Under the pieces are notes generated by a model. That model was given only the letters and a program-made list of their open reading frames with translations. It was not told the DNA's origin and ran no database searches. Shown here in pieces: positions 1-7,594 of a stretch of DNA of 64,000 bases. Location of the stretch: the NCBI GenBank assembly GCA_947066105.1, contig CAMSYM010000001.1, positions 186,001-250,000 on the forward strand. Reading direction: 5' to 3'. The translations under genes and the position numbers were made by a program. Source of the DNA: an uncultured Clostridia bacterium. Its GTDB lineage: Bacteria > Bacillota > Clostridia > Christensenellales > Pumilibacteraceae. Every line of letters starts with the position of its first letter. Within the stretch, counting starts at the first letter, position 1.

Positions 1-64
1 AGATAATTTAAGAAGTCTTGACTATATGTTTCAGAAAGGGTATAATCAATTATGGAGGATTAAT

Positions 65-631
65 ATGGATTCAAAAGAATTTTTTGAGACTAACAAAGAA
101 AAAATACGTGCAACCGCAGAATTTCTTTGTGCTCATGGTTCAACAAAAGATGCTGATGGCAAATTTGAAGAGATTAAACAACAGTATTTTAATTGTGAGG
201 GTACCAATCATAAGCAAGTCATTAAAATAAATGATTCTGAATTAGATATTACGGCATGGCTGGATTCTATTAGACACGAAGAAATAGAAAATTTTGTTGT
301 CATTGCGGTTATGGAATGTGGACATGGGGTTATATATAAGTCAAATGGAAACCAGTTCGGAAGCATGATGGATTTAAATGATCTTGATAAAGCAATAGTG
401 CCATTAGTTGTCAAAGGAGCTAAGAATATAGGCCTTTATGTTGTTCATAATCATCCGTTTATTTATAATGCATCGCCTTCATGTGAGGACTTAAAGACTT
501 GTGAAATACTAATTACAGAGTTTAATAGAATTGAGCATGAAGCAGGACTGATTAATAAGAGATGCCAAATTACATTGATTGATTTTGCGATTGTAACCGA
601 TTATGATTACTGGTCGATAAAGCAATCGTAA
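65..631 (+). CDS. RadC/JAB (MPN+) domain protein
   Basis: A 188-residue protein with a JAB/MPN+ metalloprotease-like centre: HNHP followed seven residues later by S-x2-D (around residues 127-140), the zinc-binding pattern of RadC and JAB isopeptidases. An acidic residue in the preceding strand (VMECGHG) could be the catalytic Glu. The ORF opens at 26, but the ATG at 65 has GGAGGA eight bases upstream and is the better start. It is much shorter than chromosomal RadC and lacks its helix-hairpin-helix part, so it resembles the mobile-element RadC/JAB proteins. It leads a tandem AT-rich run with a DUF4365 gene and an unknown gene. The fold is clear; the substrate (a peptide bond, or DNA processing as once proposed for RadC) cannot be told. 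Confidence 0.75.
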   Translation: MDSKEFFETNKEKIRATAEFLCAHGSTKDADGKFEEIKQQYFNCEGTNHKQVIKINDSELDITAWLDSIRHEEIENFVVIAVMECGHGVIYKSNGNQFGSMMDLNDLDKAIVPLVVKGAKNIGLYVVHNHPFIYNASPSCEDLKTCEILITEFNRIEHEAGLINKRCQITLIDFAIVTDYDYWSIKQS

Positions 632-686
632 TTGTATTTCTAAAGTGATTATTATATTAAAATTAAATTTACTAAGCGAGGATATT

Positions 687-1649
687 ATGGCAAACTCAAA
701 AGAAAGGATTGGAGTACTTCACTGCGGTGAAATTGCAGAAAGAAACAAGTGGTTGTTTCGAGATCAACCAACAAATGACATTGGCATTGATGCTCATATA
801 GAGTTTATCGACTCATCAGGCAATCCGAAACGACTTCTTGCATTGCAAATAAAATCAGGGGCAAGTTGGTTCCAAGAGAAAAAAGATGATTGTGTTATTT
901 TTCGTGATATTAACGAAAGGCAATATAATTACTGGACTATGAATTCTTTACCGTGTATAGTGGTTTTATATAATCCGGACGATGACACGTGTGTTTGGCA
1001 AAAACTTACCAATCAAACTATAGAAAGAACCAAAGGAGGAGAAGGGAAAGGTTTCTTCGTTAAGGTGCCTTTGAATCAAGTTTTCTTGGATGCTTCATCA
1101 AATGAAAAACTTCTTGCGTTTACAAATTTACCTGAACATATTATAAATTATAACTTCTTGTTGTCTCAGAAAAAATTTATGCAGATTATTCAAAATGGTG
1201 GAGTTGTTAAACTGCATTCATTTGAATGGGTAAATAAAAGTTGCGGAAGAGGTGATACCGAGTTAATAGTTGATGACGGAAATGGTGTTGAAAAATATGC
1301 GTATCCGTATTGGTTCCCTCATACTCCCTACACAATGGTTTTTCCAAGACTTTTCCCGTGGGCTGATTTTACTGCCGATGAGGATTTCTTTGAGGATGAA
1401 GACAAAGAATGTTGGCAGGATTATAACTGCTTTTATGATAAAGAGGAAGATAAGTGGTTAGTTATCGGAGACTCATTTGAAGAGTTTCGCAAAAAATTAA
1501 ATCCCATGCGAAGTATTAATCATTCGGGAGAAGTTGCGGAATATATGATGATACTTAGTTTGAATGATTTGGGTCGGGCATTTTTAGCTGTGGATGAATT
1601 TGTTTCAAAAAATCAACCGTATTCTGATGCGAGACCTGAGGAAGAATAG
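687..1649 (+). CDS. DUF4365 nuclease-like protein
   Basis: The N-terminal 150 residues match DUF4365: after GEIAERNKW comes GIDAHIEF, then LALQIKSG. The D...Q-x-K spacing is that of PD-(D/E)xK restriction-type nucleases, where the Gln variant of the second motif is common. The C-terminal half (about 170-320) is acidic and aromatic and matches nothing I recognise. The start is moved from 645 to the ATG at 687, preceded by GCGAGGA, because the first 14 track residues are hydrophobic and unlike the family. It lies 55 bases after the JAB-like gene and 15 bases before the next ORF, so the three are probably co-transcribed. A defence or mobile-element nuclease role is inference. Confidence 0.7.
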   Translation: MANSKERIGVLHCGEIAERNKWLFRDQPTNDIGIDAHIEFIDSSGNPKRLLALQIKSGASWFQEKKDDCVIFRDINERQYNYWTMNSLPCIVVLYNPDDDTCVWQKLTNQTIERTKGGEGKGFFVKVPLNQVFLDASSNEKLLAFTNLPEHIINYNFLLSQKKFMQIIQNGGVVKLHSFEWVNKSCGRGDTELIVDDGNGVEKYAYPYWFPHTPYTMVFPRLFPWADFTADEDFFEDEDKECWQDYNCFYDKEEDKWLVIGDSFEEFRKKLNPMRSINHSGEVAEYMMILSLNDLGRAFLAVDEFVSKNQPYSDARPEEE

Positions 1650-1664
1650 GAGTCGAAATAATAT

Positions 1665-2063
1665 ATGAAAAAGATAAAGTTAAGTGAGTGTATAGACAGT
1701 CGGATTTCAAATGACGGTTATGAACTTGATCCGACCGAAAAATATGTAGTTGATATTGAATCGGAAATAGAATTCCAAGCTGCGATAATGATGTCTTTTC
1801 AGGTAATGGGACCGCCTCCCGCAATTAAGAATTACCACGCGTGGTTATTCGAAAACGGGTTTAATGTGGATGCTCCTAATCCGACAAATGAGTTTGTTGC
1901 GCCTTATTATGGAGTGAAGCCGCTCTGGAAAACAGCTTATTCTCAGGGCATTGTCATAAAAGCCGAGAATGATGATGACTATTTCATTGTTATGGAATGT
2001 AGCCGTGAAAATAGGGGATATAAGTATACAAAAGTTATTTTAACTCCGGGTGGATGTATGTAA
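1665..2063 (+). CDS. hypothetical acidic protein in JAB/DUF4365 operon
   Basis: A 132-residue soluble, acidic protein with no signal peptide or membrane segment. I recognise no family. The middle contains an aromatic, Pro-rich stretch (MGPPPAIKNYHAWLFENGF) and the end is beta-like (YFIVMECSRENRGYKYTKVIL). It follows the DUF4365 gene by 15 bases with a weak AGGAG at longish spacing, so it probably depends on that transcript. Its size and acidity would suit a partner or inhibitor of the preceding nuclease-like protein, but no motif supports that. Confidence 0.55.
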   Translation: MKKIKLSECIDSRISNDGYELDPTEKYVVDIESEIEFQAAIMMSFQVMGPPPAIKNYHAWLFENGFNVDAPNPTNEFVAPYYGVKPLWKTAYSQGIVIKAENDDDYFIVMECSRENRGYKYTKVILTPGGCM

Positions 2064-2102
2064 ATTGAATTTACGTTTAACACGGTAATCGTACTAAAAC
2101 GC

Positions 2103-2132
2103 TTGACTTTGATAACCTAATTTTGCTAAAAT
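2103..2132 (+). promoter_or_regulatory. sigma-A promoter for micro-ORF A
   Basis: TTGACT (2103-2108), an 18-base spacer, then TAAAAT (2127-2132). A transcript would begin near 2139, just ahead of the AAGGAGA ribosome binding site (2152-2158) and ATG (2164) of the micro-ORF, and end at the terminator at 2263-2301. That makes a self-contained unit of about 160 nt. Confidence 0.65.
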
Positions 2133-2163
2133 AAGCTTGCAACCATTAGATAAGGAGAGCATT

Positions 2164-2244
2164 ATGGTAATTAACGTTCAAAAAGTGGGAGACCCCCGAA
2201 TACACACGGTGGTACAGGCAAACATCAAAAACCCTCGCAAATAA
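2164..2244 (+). CDS. conserved 26-residue micro-ORF, copy A
   Basis: A 26-codon ORF below the track's size limit, with a near-perfect Shine-Dalgarno (AAGGAGA) at good spacing, its own upstream promoter and a terminator 19 bases after the stop. The basic peptide contains QKVGDPRIHTVVQANIKN and ends NPRK. A second copy at 15800-15898 encodes the same C-terminal 22 residues. From codon 5 to the stop, 10 of 69 bases differ: 9 changes are silent, including CGC to AGA for Arg, and one gives Val/Ile. That pattern indicates selection on the peptide rather than on DNA or RNA. I do not recognise the family. It could be a free-standing peptide, or a C-terminal coding segment rebuilt by an integrating element. 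Confidence 0.7.
   Translation: MVINVQKVGDPRIHTVVQANIKNPRK
2171..2244 (+). repeat. direct repeat, left copy (pairs with 15825-15898)
   Basis: Same-orientation copy of the segment at 15825-15898, with a central 26-base block identical in both (GACCCCCGAATACACACGGT and the next six bases). The pair brackets the recombinase, the type I restriction operon and the ATPase, and may mark ends of an integrated element. Confidence 0.75.
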
Positions 2245-2262
2245 TTTGACAAAATAAATCAT

Positions 2263-2301
2263 AAAACTCCCGATTTCGATAAGAAATCGGGAGTTTTTTT
2301 G
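2263..2301 (+). terminator. rho-independent terminator after micro-ORF A
   Basis: A 15-bp perfect stem (AAAACTCCCGATTTC / GAAATCGGGAGTTTT) with a five-base loop and a T run. It closes the micro-ORF A transcript and separates it from the recombinase. Confidence 0.9.
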
Positions 2302-2364
2302 TCGAAAAAGGAAATTTGTTGCACCCCTTGCAGTTGTATCAATTGCTATTAATTCGACAAAATA

Positions 2365-2389
2365 GCGATCTTTTTGACAAAAAGATCGC
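2365..2389. repeat. perfect 11-bp inverted repeat upstream of recombinase
   Basis: GCGATCTTTTT-gac-AAAAAGATCGC. The right arm starts inside one of several TTGACAAAA/TCGACAAAA words between 2246 and 2528. It could be a repressor or recombinase site, or a transcript hairpin. It has no T run in the plus direction. Confidence 0.6.
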
Positions 2390-2447
2390 AGACCTTGCTG
2401 TTGCATTTGGAAGATACTGCTGCAAGGTACGCAATAACATATTTTAC

Positions 2448-2476
2448 TTGACAAAAACATGGTTTTTCCTCATTGT
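2448..2476 (+). promoter_or_regulatory. candidate recombinase promoter
   Basis: TTGACA (2448-2453), a 17-base spacer and a weak CATTGT -10. It lies just upstream of the recombinase ribosome binding site (AAGGAGG, 2493-2499). The -35 coincides with a copy of the recurrent TTGACAAAA word, so that word may simply be promoter-like or may bind a regulator over the -35. Confidence 0.4.
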
Positions 2477-2506
2477 AAAAGGAACTTATTTTAAGGAGGT
2501 TAAACT

Positions 2507-4258
2507 ATGTTTAACAAAATTTTGTCAACACCAAAAGATTCACAATCTTATGACCGCCCGAGAAAAGTTGTTTTCTACGGTCGGGTTTCCACCGAACACG
2601 AAGAGCAGACCTATGCGTTGAAAAATCAAATGCAATGGTACGATGAACTTCGTAAGCAGTATCCGAATTGGGTCGTGGCGGACCGCTACATCGATGACGG
2701 TGTAACCGGAACACAAGCCAAAAAACGTCCTGAATTTATGCGTATGCTCAATGATGCCAAATCAGGTAAATTCGATTTAATCGTTACGCGTGAGGTGTCG
2801 AGATTTGCAAGAAATACCGTCGAGTGCCTTGAGTTTACGAGACAACTTAAATCATTAAACGTAGAGGTGTATTTTGTTCATGAAAACATATGGACATTGG
2901 ATAACAATGGCGAAATGATATTAACTATAATGGCAATGGTCGCGCAGGAAGAGAGTTGGAAGATGTCCGAGCGAGTGAAAGCAGGTCAGGCAATTAGTCG
3001 TAAAAACGGTGTGCTTTACGGTAACGGAAATATACTTGGTTATGACAGATTGGGCGACACCTATGTTATCAATCCGGAACAAGCAGAAACAGTAAGGCTT
3101 ATTTACAATCTGTATGACTCTGGAATGGGAATGCAGGCGATTCGCAACGAATTAATAAGGCTAGGAAAAAAGAATGCTAGGGGAACAATGGAATGGGACG
3201 TTACAAGGATATCCAGATGCTTGCGTAATACGGTGTATAAAGGAGTAATGGCATACAATAAATCGCACAGTAATAATTTTCTCGATCAAAAGACGATAGT
3301 AAATCGTGATGAAGATTCCTATATGTATGTGGCGGGCAAGTCTGAACCCATTATTTCGTTGGAACAATGGGAACGCTGTAAGCACATACGCGAAAGTCGT
3401 AAAAAAGTTCAGGCAATTGATGTGAGCGGGCAAATTGCTATTCGCACGATTGCGTCCCATAAAAACAATAACGTTTGGACTAATAAGCTGCGTTGCCGTT
3501 GCGGATCATCAATGAGAAAAAACAAATGGCATACGCGCCATAACGGAATAACAACGTTTGGCTATAAATGCTATTCTCAGCTTAATAACGGTGCTGATAA
3601 AATAGTAGATGCAAATAATCGAGGATTTTGCAATGTCCGAGCCATATGCGATTGGAAGCTGGAAATGATGGCAGTATATGTTTTTAGGCATTTGTTTAAA
3701 GATGAGAAACTATTAAGTCTTGCAACAGAAAAATTAAAATCAGAGAGCTTTTTGCAAAAACAAGAAAAGGAAAAGATACGTAATAACTATGAAGAAAAAA
3801 TCAAAGGATTGACGGAAAAAGTGCAGCGGTTAATCGAAATGCGAGCAAACGGTGAAATAGATAAAGATACTTATCTTACGATGAAGCTGAAAGCGGAAGC
3901 AGATAAAGAACAAGTGCAACAAGAGCTTTTGCTTTTTGACAGAAATTGTGGCGATAGTGGCTATAAAAATATTTCCGAGAAAGATATCAAAGCTTACTTA
4001 AGGCAAGTTGCCAGCGTCAAAAACACAGCTATTGATACAGGGTTAGTGGAGAAATTTGTAACCCGAATACAAGTGGAGAGCGAAACCGAATTTTCGTGGT
4101 ATATCGATTTTGATTTAAATTCAAAAACAGAGAAGCGAACCAGAAATATTGAATTTACAATTACTTATAAAGATGCGTTGAAATTCCGTATAGCAAGAAA
4201 AGAAATTTTGAGGAAAAATCAATATAAAGATTTGAAAGTCATAGTTTACATTTTCTGA
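2507..4258 (+). CDS. large serine recombinase (integrase)
   Basis: A 583-residue site-specific recombinase. The N-terminal resolvase domain (about 20-165) contains YGRVST with the catalytic Ser, DDGVTGT, and VTREVSRFARN. The recombinase domain follows (about 175-300, starting GILGYDR-like NILGYDR). A zinc ribbon carries CRC near residue 327 and C near 352. A long coiled coil (about 400-480, rich in K/E/Q) and a basic C-terminus complete the usual architecture of transposon and ICE serine integrases. The start has an ideal AAGGAGG. Codon use is AT-rich. It sits next to one direct repeat, as expected for an integrase beside an attachment end. Its element may be the island to 15.9 kb, but it could also be a remnant of another element. 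Confidence 0.92.
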   Translation: MFNKILSTPKDSQSYDRPRKVVFYGRVSTEHEEQTYALKNQMQWYDELRKQYPNWVVADRYIDDGVTGTQAKKRPEFMRMLNDAKSGKFDLIVTREVSRFARNTVECLEFTRQLKSLNVEVYFVHENIWTLDNNGEMILTIMAMVAQEESWKMSERVKAGQAISRKNGVLYGNGNILGYDRLGDTYVINPEQAETVRLIYNLYDSGMGMQAIRNELIRLGKKNARGTMEWDVTRISRCLRNTVYKGVMAYNKSHSNNFLDQKTIVNRDEDSYMYVAGKSEPIISLEQWERCKHIRESRKKVQAIDVSGQIAIRTIASHKNNNVWTNKLRCRCGSSMRKNKWHTRHNGITTFGYKCYSQLNNGADKIVDANNRGFCNVRAICDWKLEMMAVYVFRHLFKDEKLLSLATEKLKSESFLQKQEKEKIRNNYEEKIKGLTEKVQRLIEMRANGEIDKDTYLTMKLKAEADKEQVQQELLLFDRNCGDSGYKNISEKDIKAYLRQVASVKNTAIDTGLVEKFVTRIQVESETEFSWYIDFDLNSKTEKRTRNIEFTITYKDALKFRIARKEILRKNQYKDLKVIVYIF

Positions 4259-4278
4259 CTATGCTTAAGTTATACTAT

Positions 4279-4316
4279 AATCGAAAGTAGCTCCGTGAAG
4301 GTGGGAACTTTCGATT
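4279..4316 (+). repeat. 10-bp stem-loop after recombinase
   Basis: AATCGAAAGT / ACTTTCGATT with an 18-base loop containing CTCCGTGAAGG. More inverted repeats follow (GATTTGT 4331-4337 with ACAAATC 4353-4359; GTGAA with TTCAC). The run lies between the recombinase stop and a terminator, so it may be a structured 3' UTR or an attachment-site region. No ORF of note is seen in it. Confidence 0.5.
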
Positions 4317-4394
4317 AAAAAGAGATGCTTGATTTGTGAACGATAGAAAAAAACAAATCTGGTTATTAGGTAATTCACGAATAAATAGTTTAAA

Positions 4395-4422
4395 GAGCAA
4401 TCGGTAGTACGGTTGCTTTTTA
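4395..4422 (+). terminator. rho-independent terminator downstream of recombinase
   Basis: AGCAATCG / CGGTTGCT stem with one G-U pair, a six-base loop and a TTTTTAA tail. It insulates the recombinase transcript from the restriction operon. Confidence 0.75.
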
Positions 4423-4539
4423 AGTTTTGCATCTAACTATTTTTCGTCATTTTAAATTCTAGCGACTGGTTATATTGTATGAATATTTGCTGTAATTAAA
4501 TAGCAACATAAAATTTCTGAAAATAGTCGATTAAAATAG

Positions 4540-4569
4540 TTGACAAAGTACAATATAGTGTGGTATTAT
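4540..4569 (+). promoter_or_regulatory. promoter of the type I restriction operon
   Basis: TTGACA (4540-4545), an 18-base spacer and TATTAT (4564-4569). Predicted transcription start is near 4576, about 140 nt ahead of the first coding gene, leaving a long structured leader. Confidence 0.75.
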
Positions 4570-4585
4570 GTTTACACAAAGAAAA

Positions 4586-4635
4586 CGCATCGGGTTTGAT
4601 AGAGACCCGATGCGCCGATAGCATCTTGCGATACT
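4586..4635 (+). promoter_or_regulatory. structured 5' leader of restriction operon
   Basis: A perfect 10-bp stem CGCATCGGGT / ACCCGATGCG (4586-4595, 4605-4614) begins about ten bases after the predicted start of transcription. It is followed by an imperfect hairpin TAGCATC-ttgc-GATACTA. There is no T run right after the first stem, so it does not look like a simple terminator. It could be a regulatory leader, a small RNA or a 5' stabiliser. I cannot match it to a named riboswitch. Confidence 0.55.
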
Positions 4636-4718
4636 ATTTAGTGACATTTGTAGTATATAACGTAATTATTTATTTGTCAAGTGTTATCATCTTTGTAATC
4701 TAAAAAGGAGGAGTAAGG

Positions 4719-5003
4719 ATGGTTTACATAGACGCTGTTCATTATGAGACGGATCGTTATGGCAATCGGTATATCCAAAAAGTAAAATGGACTAATTCAT
4801 TGAATCAAAAGGCTACCGATATTTGCACGAAGCAATCCATGATAAACTTTATCAACGAACATCCGAATCGTACGAAGACAAAGTTTTATCGAAACGGTAC
4901 ATGGCATGAAGGTGAAGATGTACGAGTTGTTGATAACTCATATCTCAGAACCGATGCCAACACTATCAAGTCCGATAATCTCGGCGAACTACCGGAGTTT
5001 TAA
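4719..5003 (+). CDS. DUF3892 family protein
   Basis: A 94-residue protein that fits DUF3892: YIDAVHYETDRYG at the start, an internal VKWTNS strand, and the family ending YLRTDANTIKSDNLGELPEF. The function of the family is unknown; it is small, soluble and often found with defence or mobile genes. The start has GGAGGAG at good spacing. It is the first gene of the restriction operon, 57 bases before the half-size specificity gene. Confidence 0.7.
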   Translation: MVYIDAVHYETDRYGNRYIQKVKWTNSLNQKATDICTKQSMINFINEHPNRTKTKFYRNGTWHEGEDVRVVDNSYLRTDANTIKSDNLGELPEF

Positions 5004-5060
5004 TAGAAATTGTGGCGCGGAATTTCTATCTACCGCGCTACCTATTATTAGGAGATGAGT

Positions 5061-5630
5061 ATGCGATATATTAAACTTGGAGATATAGCGAAAATTAGAT
5101 TGAGCGTAATTATACAGGAAAGAATGAGGCGTCAGGATGTATTAACAAAGTGGCTGACCGCTGCAAATTTTCAGGCTGACAATATTATAACAGGTGAACC
5201 GACATATTTAGGCTATTCACCATATGATGACTGTTTGATATCGGCGGGCGATATAATTATTAAAAGAATTTCGCCAACATATGTAAACTATATTAATGAT
5301 ATTGAACCGCAAATTTATGCCGGGAATAATCTTGCTTTAGTAACTCCTAATTCAGACTTTTATCCAAAATATATCGCAATGTTGCTAAGCGAACATATAT
5401 CAGAAATCTCCACAAGGGCATCAATAGGAGCAGTACTAAAGTCTATTGGAAAAACTGATTTAGAATCTTGGGAATTTCCGACAGTAGAATATGAAAAACA
5501 AGTATTAATAGGTAATTATTGGTACGATAACATTCAATTGAAGAAAATGCGACAGCGATTAGCTGAGCTTGAATATATAAAAAAACATGACCGAATAAAA
5601 AACTACGTTTTCACTACAAAGGGAGAGTAA
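5061..5630 (+). CDS. half-size type I specificity (HsdS-like) protein
   Basis: A 189-residue protein resembling one target-recognition half of HsdS: LGDIAKI start, a central ISAGDIIIKRIS strand region, AGNNLALV, and a C-terminal helix (LKKMRQRLAELEYIKK) like the conserved spacer helices. A full two-domain HsdS is encoded 2 kb downstream, so this is an extra subunit. The track start at 5055 has AGGAG directly touching the ATG; the ATG at 5061 has it at six bases, so 5061 is chosen. It precedes hsdM by five bases. It could dimerise to form an alternative specificity subunit, or could modulate the complex. It does not look truncated, because it has both its own start signal and a complete terminal helix. 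Confidence 0.65.
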   Translation: MRYIKLGDIAKIRLSVIIQERMRRQDVLTKWLTAANFQADNIITGEPTYLGYSPYDDCLISAGDIIIKRISPTYVNYINDIEPQIYAGNNLALVTPNSDFYPKYIAMLLSEHISEISTRASIGAVLKSIGKTDLESWEFPTVEYEKQVLIGNYWYDNIQLKKMRQRLAELEYIKKHDRIKNYVFTTKGE

Positions 5631-5635
5631 GTATC

Positions 5636-7246
5636 ATGGCAAATAAAACTACTTTTGAAGATATTAAAAATGCTTTATGGGCTGGGGCAAACACATTCCG
5701 CGATAACATCGATGCGGCGAACTATAAAGATTATGTTTTATCTATGTTCTTTGTTAAGTATCTTAGTGATACTTATGCTGAAAGTGTAAGTGAGCTTGAA
5801 AAAAAATATTCGGGAATACGTCTTGAGCGGCAAATAGAAAATCTCCCATTCTCTTTAAAAAGGGAATATACTTTTGATTATTTGCTTGAGCATAAATATG
5901 ATATTAATCTCGGTAATCTTATTTGCGAAGCGCTCACAGGGATAGAGAGTTCAAATGCTATTCTGAACGGTATATTCCGCGGCATAGATTTCAACAGCGA
6001 AAGTAATCTTGGCAAAAAAGAGCAAAAGAATCCGTTGCTTCGTAATTTGCTTGGTGATTTTGAAAATCTTAATTTAAGACCAAGCTGTATAGAAACAAAG
6101 GATGACCAGATCCCTGCCGATGTTATAGGCGATGCGTATGAATATATGATAGGCGAATTTGCCACGCTTGCTGGCAAGAAGGCTGGTAGCTTCTTCACAC
6201 CACAGCAAGTCTCTGAGATAATGGCGCGGATTGTAAGTCCCGAGGCCGGCGACAGAGTTTATGATCCGACATGCGGTTCAGGTTCGTTGCTTATTCGTGC
6301 GGCAAGAAAAGGTGGGTTTGATAAAGTTCAAATGTATGGACAAGAAGTGAACAGTTCGGCAATTGCTATGGCAAAGATGAACATGTTCATTCATGGAATA
6401 AAAGACGCCAATATAAAATGGGGCGATACGCTTGCCAGTCCGCAACACTTGGATAGTGATGGTAACCTGATGAAGTTTGATTGCATTGTCGCAAACATGC
6501 CGTTCAGTAAAGACAAGTGGGCTTCTGGATTTAATCCAGGTGGTGAAGCATCTTCGGGTGATGACAACCAGACAGGCGGAAAAAAGAAGAAAGAAAAAGA
6601 ATTCAAGATGGAGGCAGGACTTGACCGGTGGCATCGCTTTGATATGGGTGTCCCACCCGCAAGTAAAGGCGATTGGGCTTTCCTGCTTCATATGATCAAG
6701 AGCATGAGTGGGAATGGCCGGGTGGCAGCAGTAGCGCCGCACGGAGTTTTATTTCGTGGTTCAAGCGAAGGAAAGATAAGGCAAGCTGTTATTGAAAAGA
6801 ACCTGATAGATGCGGTAATAGGTTTACCTGAAAATCTATTTTACGGTACATCTATACCTGCATGTATTATCGTGTTCCGTAGAGGTAGAAGTAGCTCAGA
6901 TGTATTGTTTATTGATGCATCAAAGTCTTTTGAAAAAGATAAGGCAAAAAATACATTTAGAGTTCAGGATGTGACAAAAATAGAAAACACATATTGGGCA
7001 TACCGCAACGGAACCTATGATAGTCTTTCTGCTGAATATAAAGAAAAATACAGTTATATAGCATCGTTTGATGAAATTAAGACGAATGAATATAACCTGA
7101 ATATTCCCCGCTATGTGGACACTTTTGAGGAAGAAGAGCTTATAGATATTGAACAAGTAAATGTTGAAATAGCTGATTTGAAAACACAAATAGCGGCCGT
7201 AGAGGCGGAAATGGAACAGTATTTAATTCAGTTGGGGTTAAAATAA
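5636..7246 (+). CDS. hsdM: type I restriction-modification methyltransferase subunit
   Basis: A 536-residue HsdM of ordinary length. The helical N-terminal HsdM domain (about 5-150) is followed by the N6-adenine methyltransferase domain: GSFFTPQQVSEIMARIV, SAM motif DPTCGSGSLLIRAA (about 209-222), and the catalytic motif NMPF (about 286-289). The canonical HsdM motif is NPPF/NPPY; here the first Pro is Met. The downstream VPPASKGDWAFLLHM and GVLFRG stretches are family-typical. The C-terminus is a coiled coil (DLKTQIAAVEAEMEQYL). It methylates adenine in the site chosen by HsdS and protects DNA from the HsdR gene in the same operon. Confidence 0.95.
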   Translation: MANKTTFEDIKNALWAGANTFRDNIDAANYKDYVLSMFFVKYLSDTYAESVSELEKKYSGIRLERQIENLPFSLKREYTFDYLLEHKYDINLGNLICEALTGIESSNAILNGIFRGIDFNSESNLGKKEQKNPLLRNLLGDFENLNLRPSCIETKDDQIPADVIGDAYEYMIGEFATLAGKKAGSFFTPQQVSEIMARIVSPEAGDRVYDPTCGSGSLLIRAARKGGFDKVQMYGQEVNSSAIAMAKMNMFIHGIKDANIKWGDTLASPQHLDSDGNLMKFDCIVANMPFSKDKWASGFNPGGEASSGDDNQTGGKKKKEKEFKMEAGLDRWHRFDMGVPPASKGDWAFLLHMIKSMSGNGRVAAVAPHGVLFRGSSEGKIRQAVIEKNLIDAVIGLPENLFYGTSIPACIIVFRRGRSSSDVLFIDASKSFEKDKAKNTFRVQDVTKIENTYWAYRNGTYDSLSAEYKEKYSYIASFDEIKTNEYNLNIPRYVDTFEEEELIDIEQVNVEIADLKTQIAAVEAEMEQYLIQLGLK

Positions 7247-7260
7247 CAAGAGGAGAGCAA

Positions 7261-7500
7261 ATGATGAAACGTATAGTCACCTATGATGTAAAAAAAGGGA
7301 ATGATTATCAGGCTTTTTATGACTATGTTGAAGAGTGTAATGGTGAGGCGATAACTGAATCAACATATTTATTAAACTCTGATTTAAAACAAAATGGTTT
7401 TGAAGACAAACTTAGACAAGTTTTCAATAAGGGCGATAATGTTGCATATATCTCTGTTAATGATAAAAATGTTTTATTCTATAAGAAAATAAATATTTAG
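7261..7500 (+). CDS. small Cas2/VapD-like ferredoxin-fold protein
   Basis: A 79-residue protein starting MMKRIVTYDVKK, then an amphipathic helix (YQAFYDYVEECNG), a TESTYLL strand, a second helix (FEDKLRQVF) and a DNVAYISVND strand ending VLFYKKI. That beta-alpha-beta order and the YDV near the N-terminus resemble the Cas2/VapD/SinR-like group, whose members include RNases. The Asp of YDV matches the position of the Cas2 metal-binding Asp. The sequence is short and the match is structural guesswork. No Cas1 or CRISPR array is present. It lies 14 bases after hsdM with AGGAG upstream; the second Met (7264) has slightly better spacing. Confidence 0.45.
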   Translation: MMKRIVTYDVKKGNDYQAFYDYVEECNGEAITESTYLLNSDLKQNGFEDKLRQVFNKGDNVAYISVNDKNVLFYKKINI

Positions 7501-7594
7501 CCACTTAGTCGTGGAGACGGTAGGCGCTTGCATCAAGTACTTTGTTGGTATAGCTAAAAACGGTCAAACTAAAAATCTAATGGAGGTGCTACAT

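Noticed and set aside
2146-2460. 104-aa minus-strand ORF and its counterpart at 15668-15871 sharing HRVYSGV-HFLN
   Set aside because: The similarity is the antisense of the micro-ORF repeat; silent changes of the plus frame give amino-acid changes here, and no start signals exist.
7261-7500. Cas2-like protein as a sign of a CRISPR-Cas system
   Set aside because: No Cas1, other cas gene or repeat-spacer array is present in the window.
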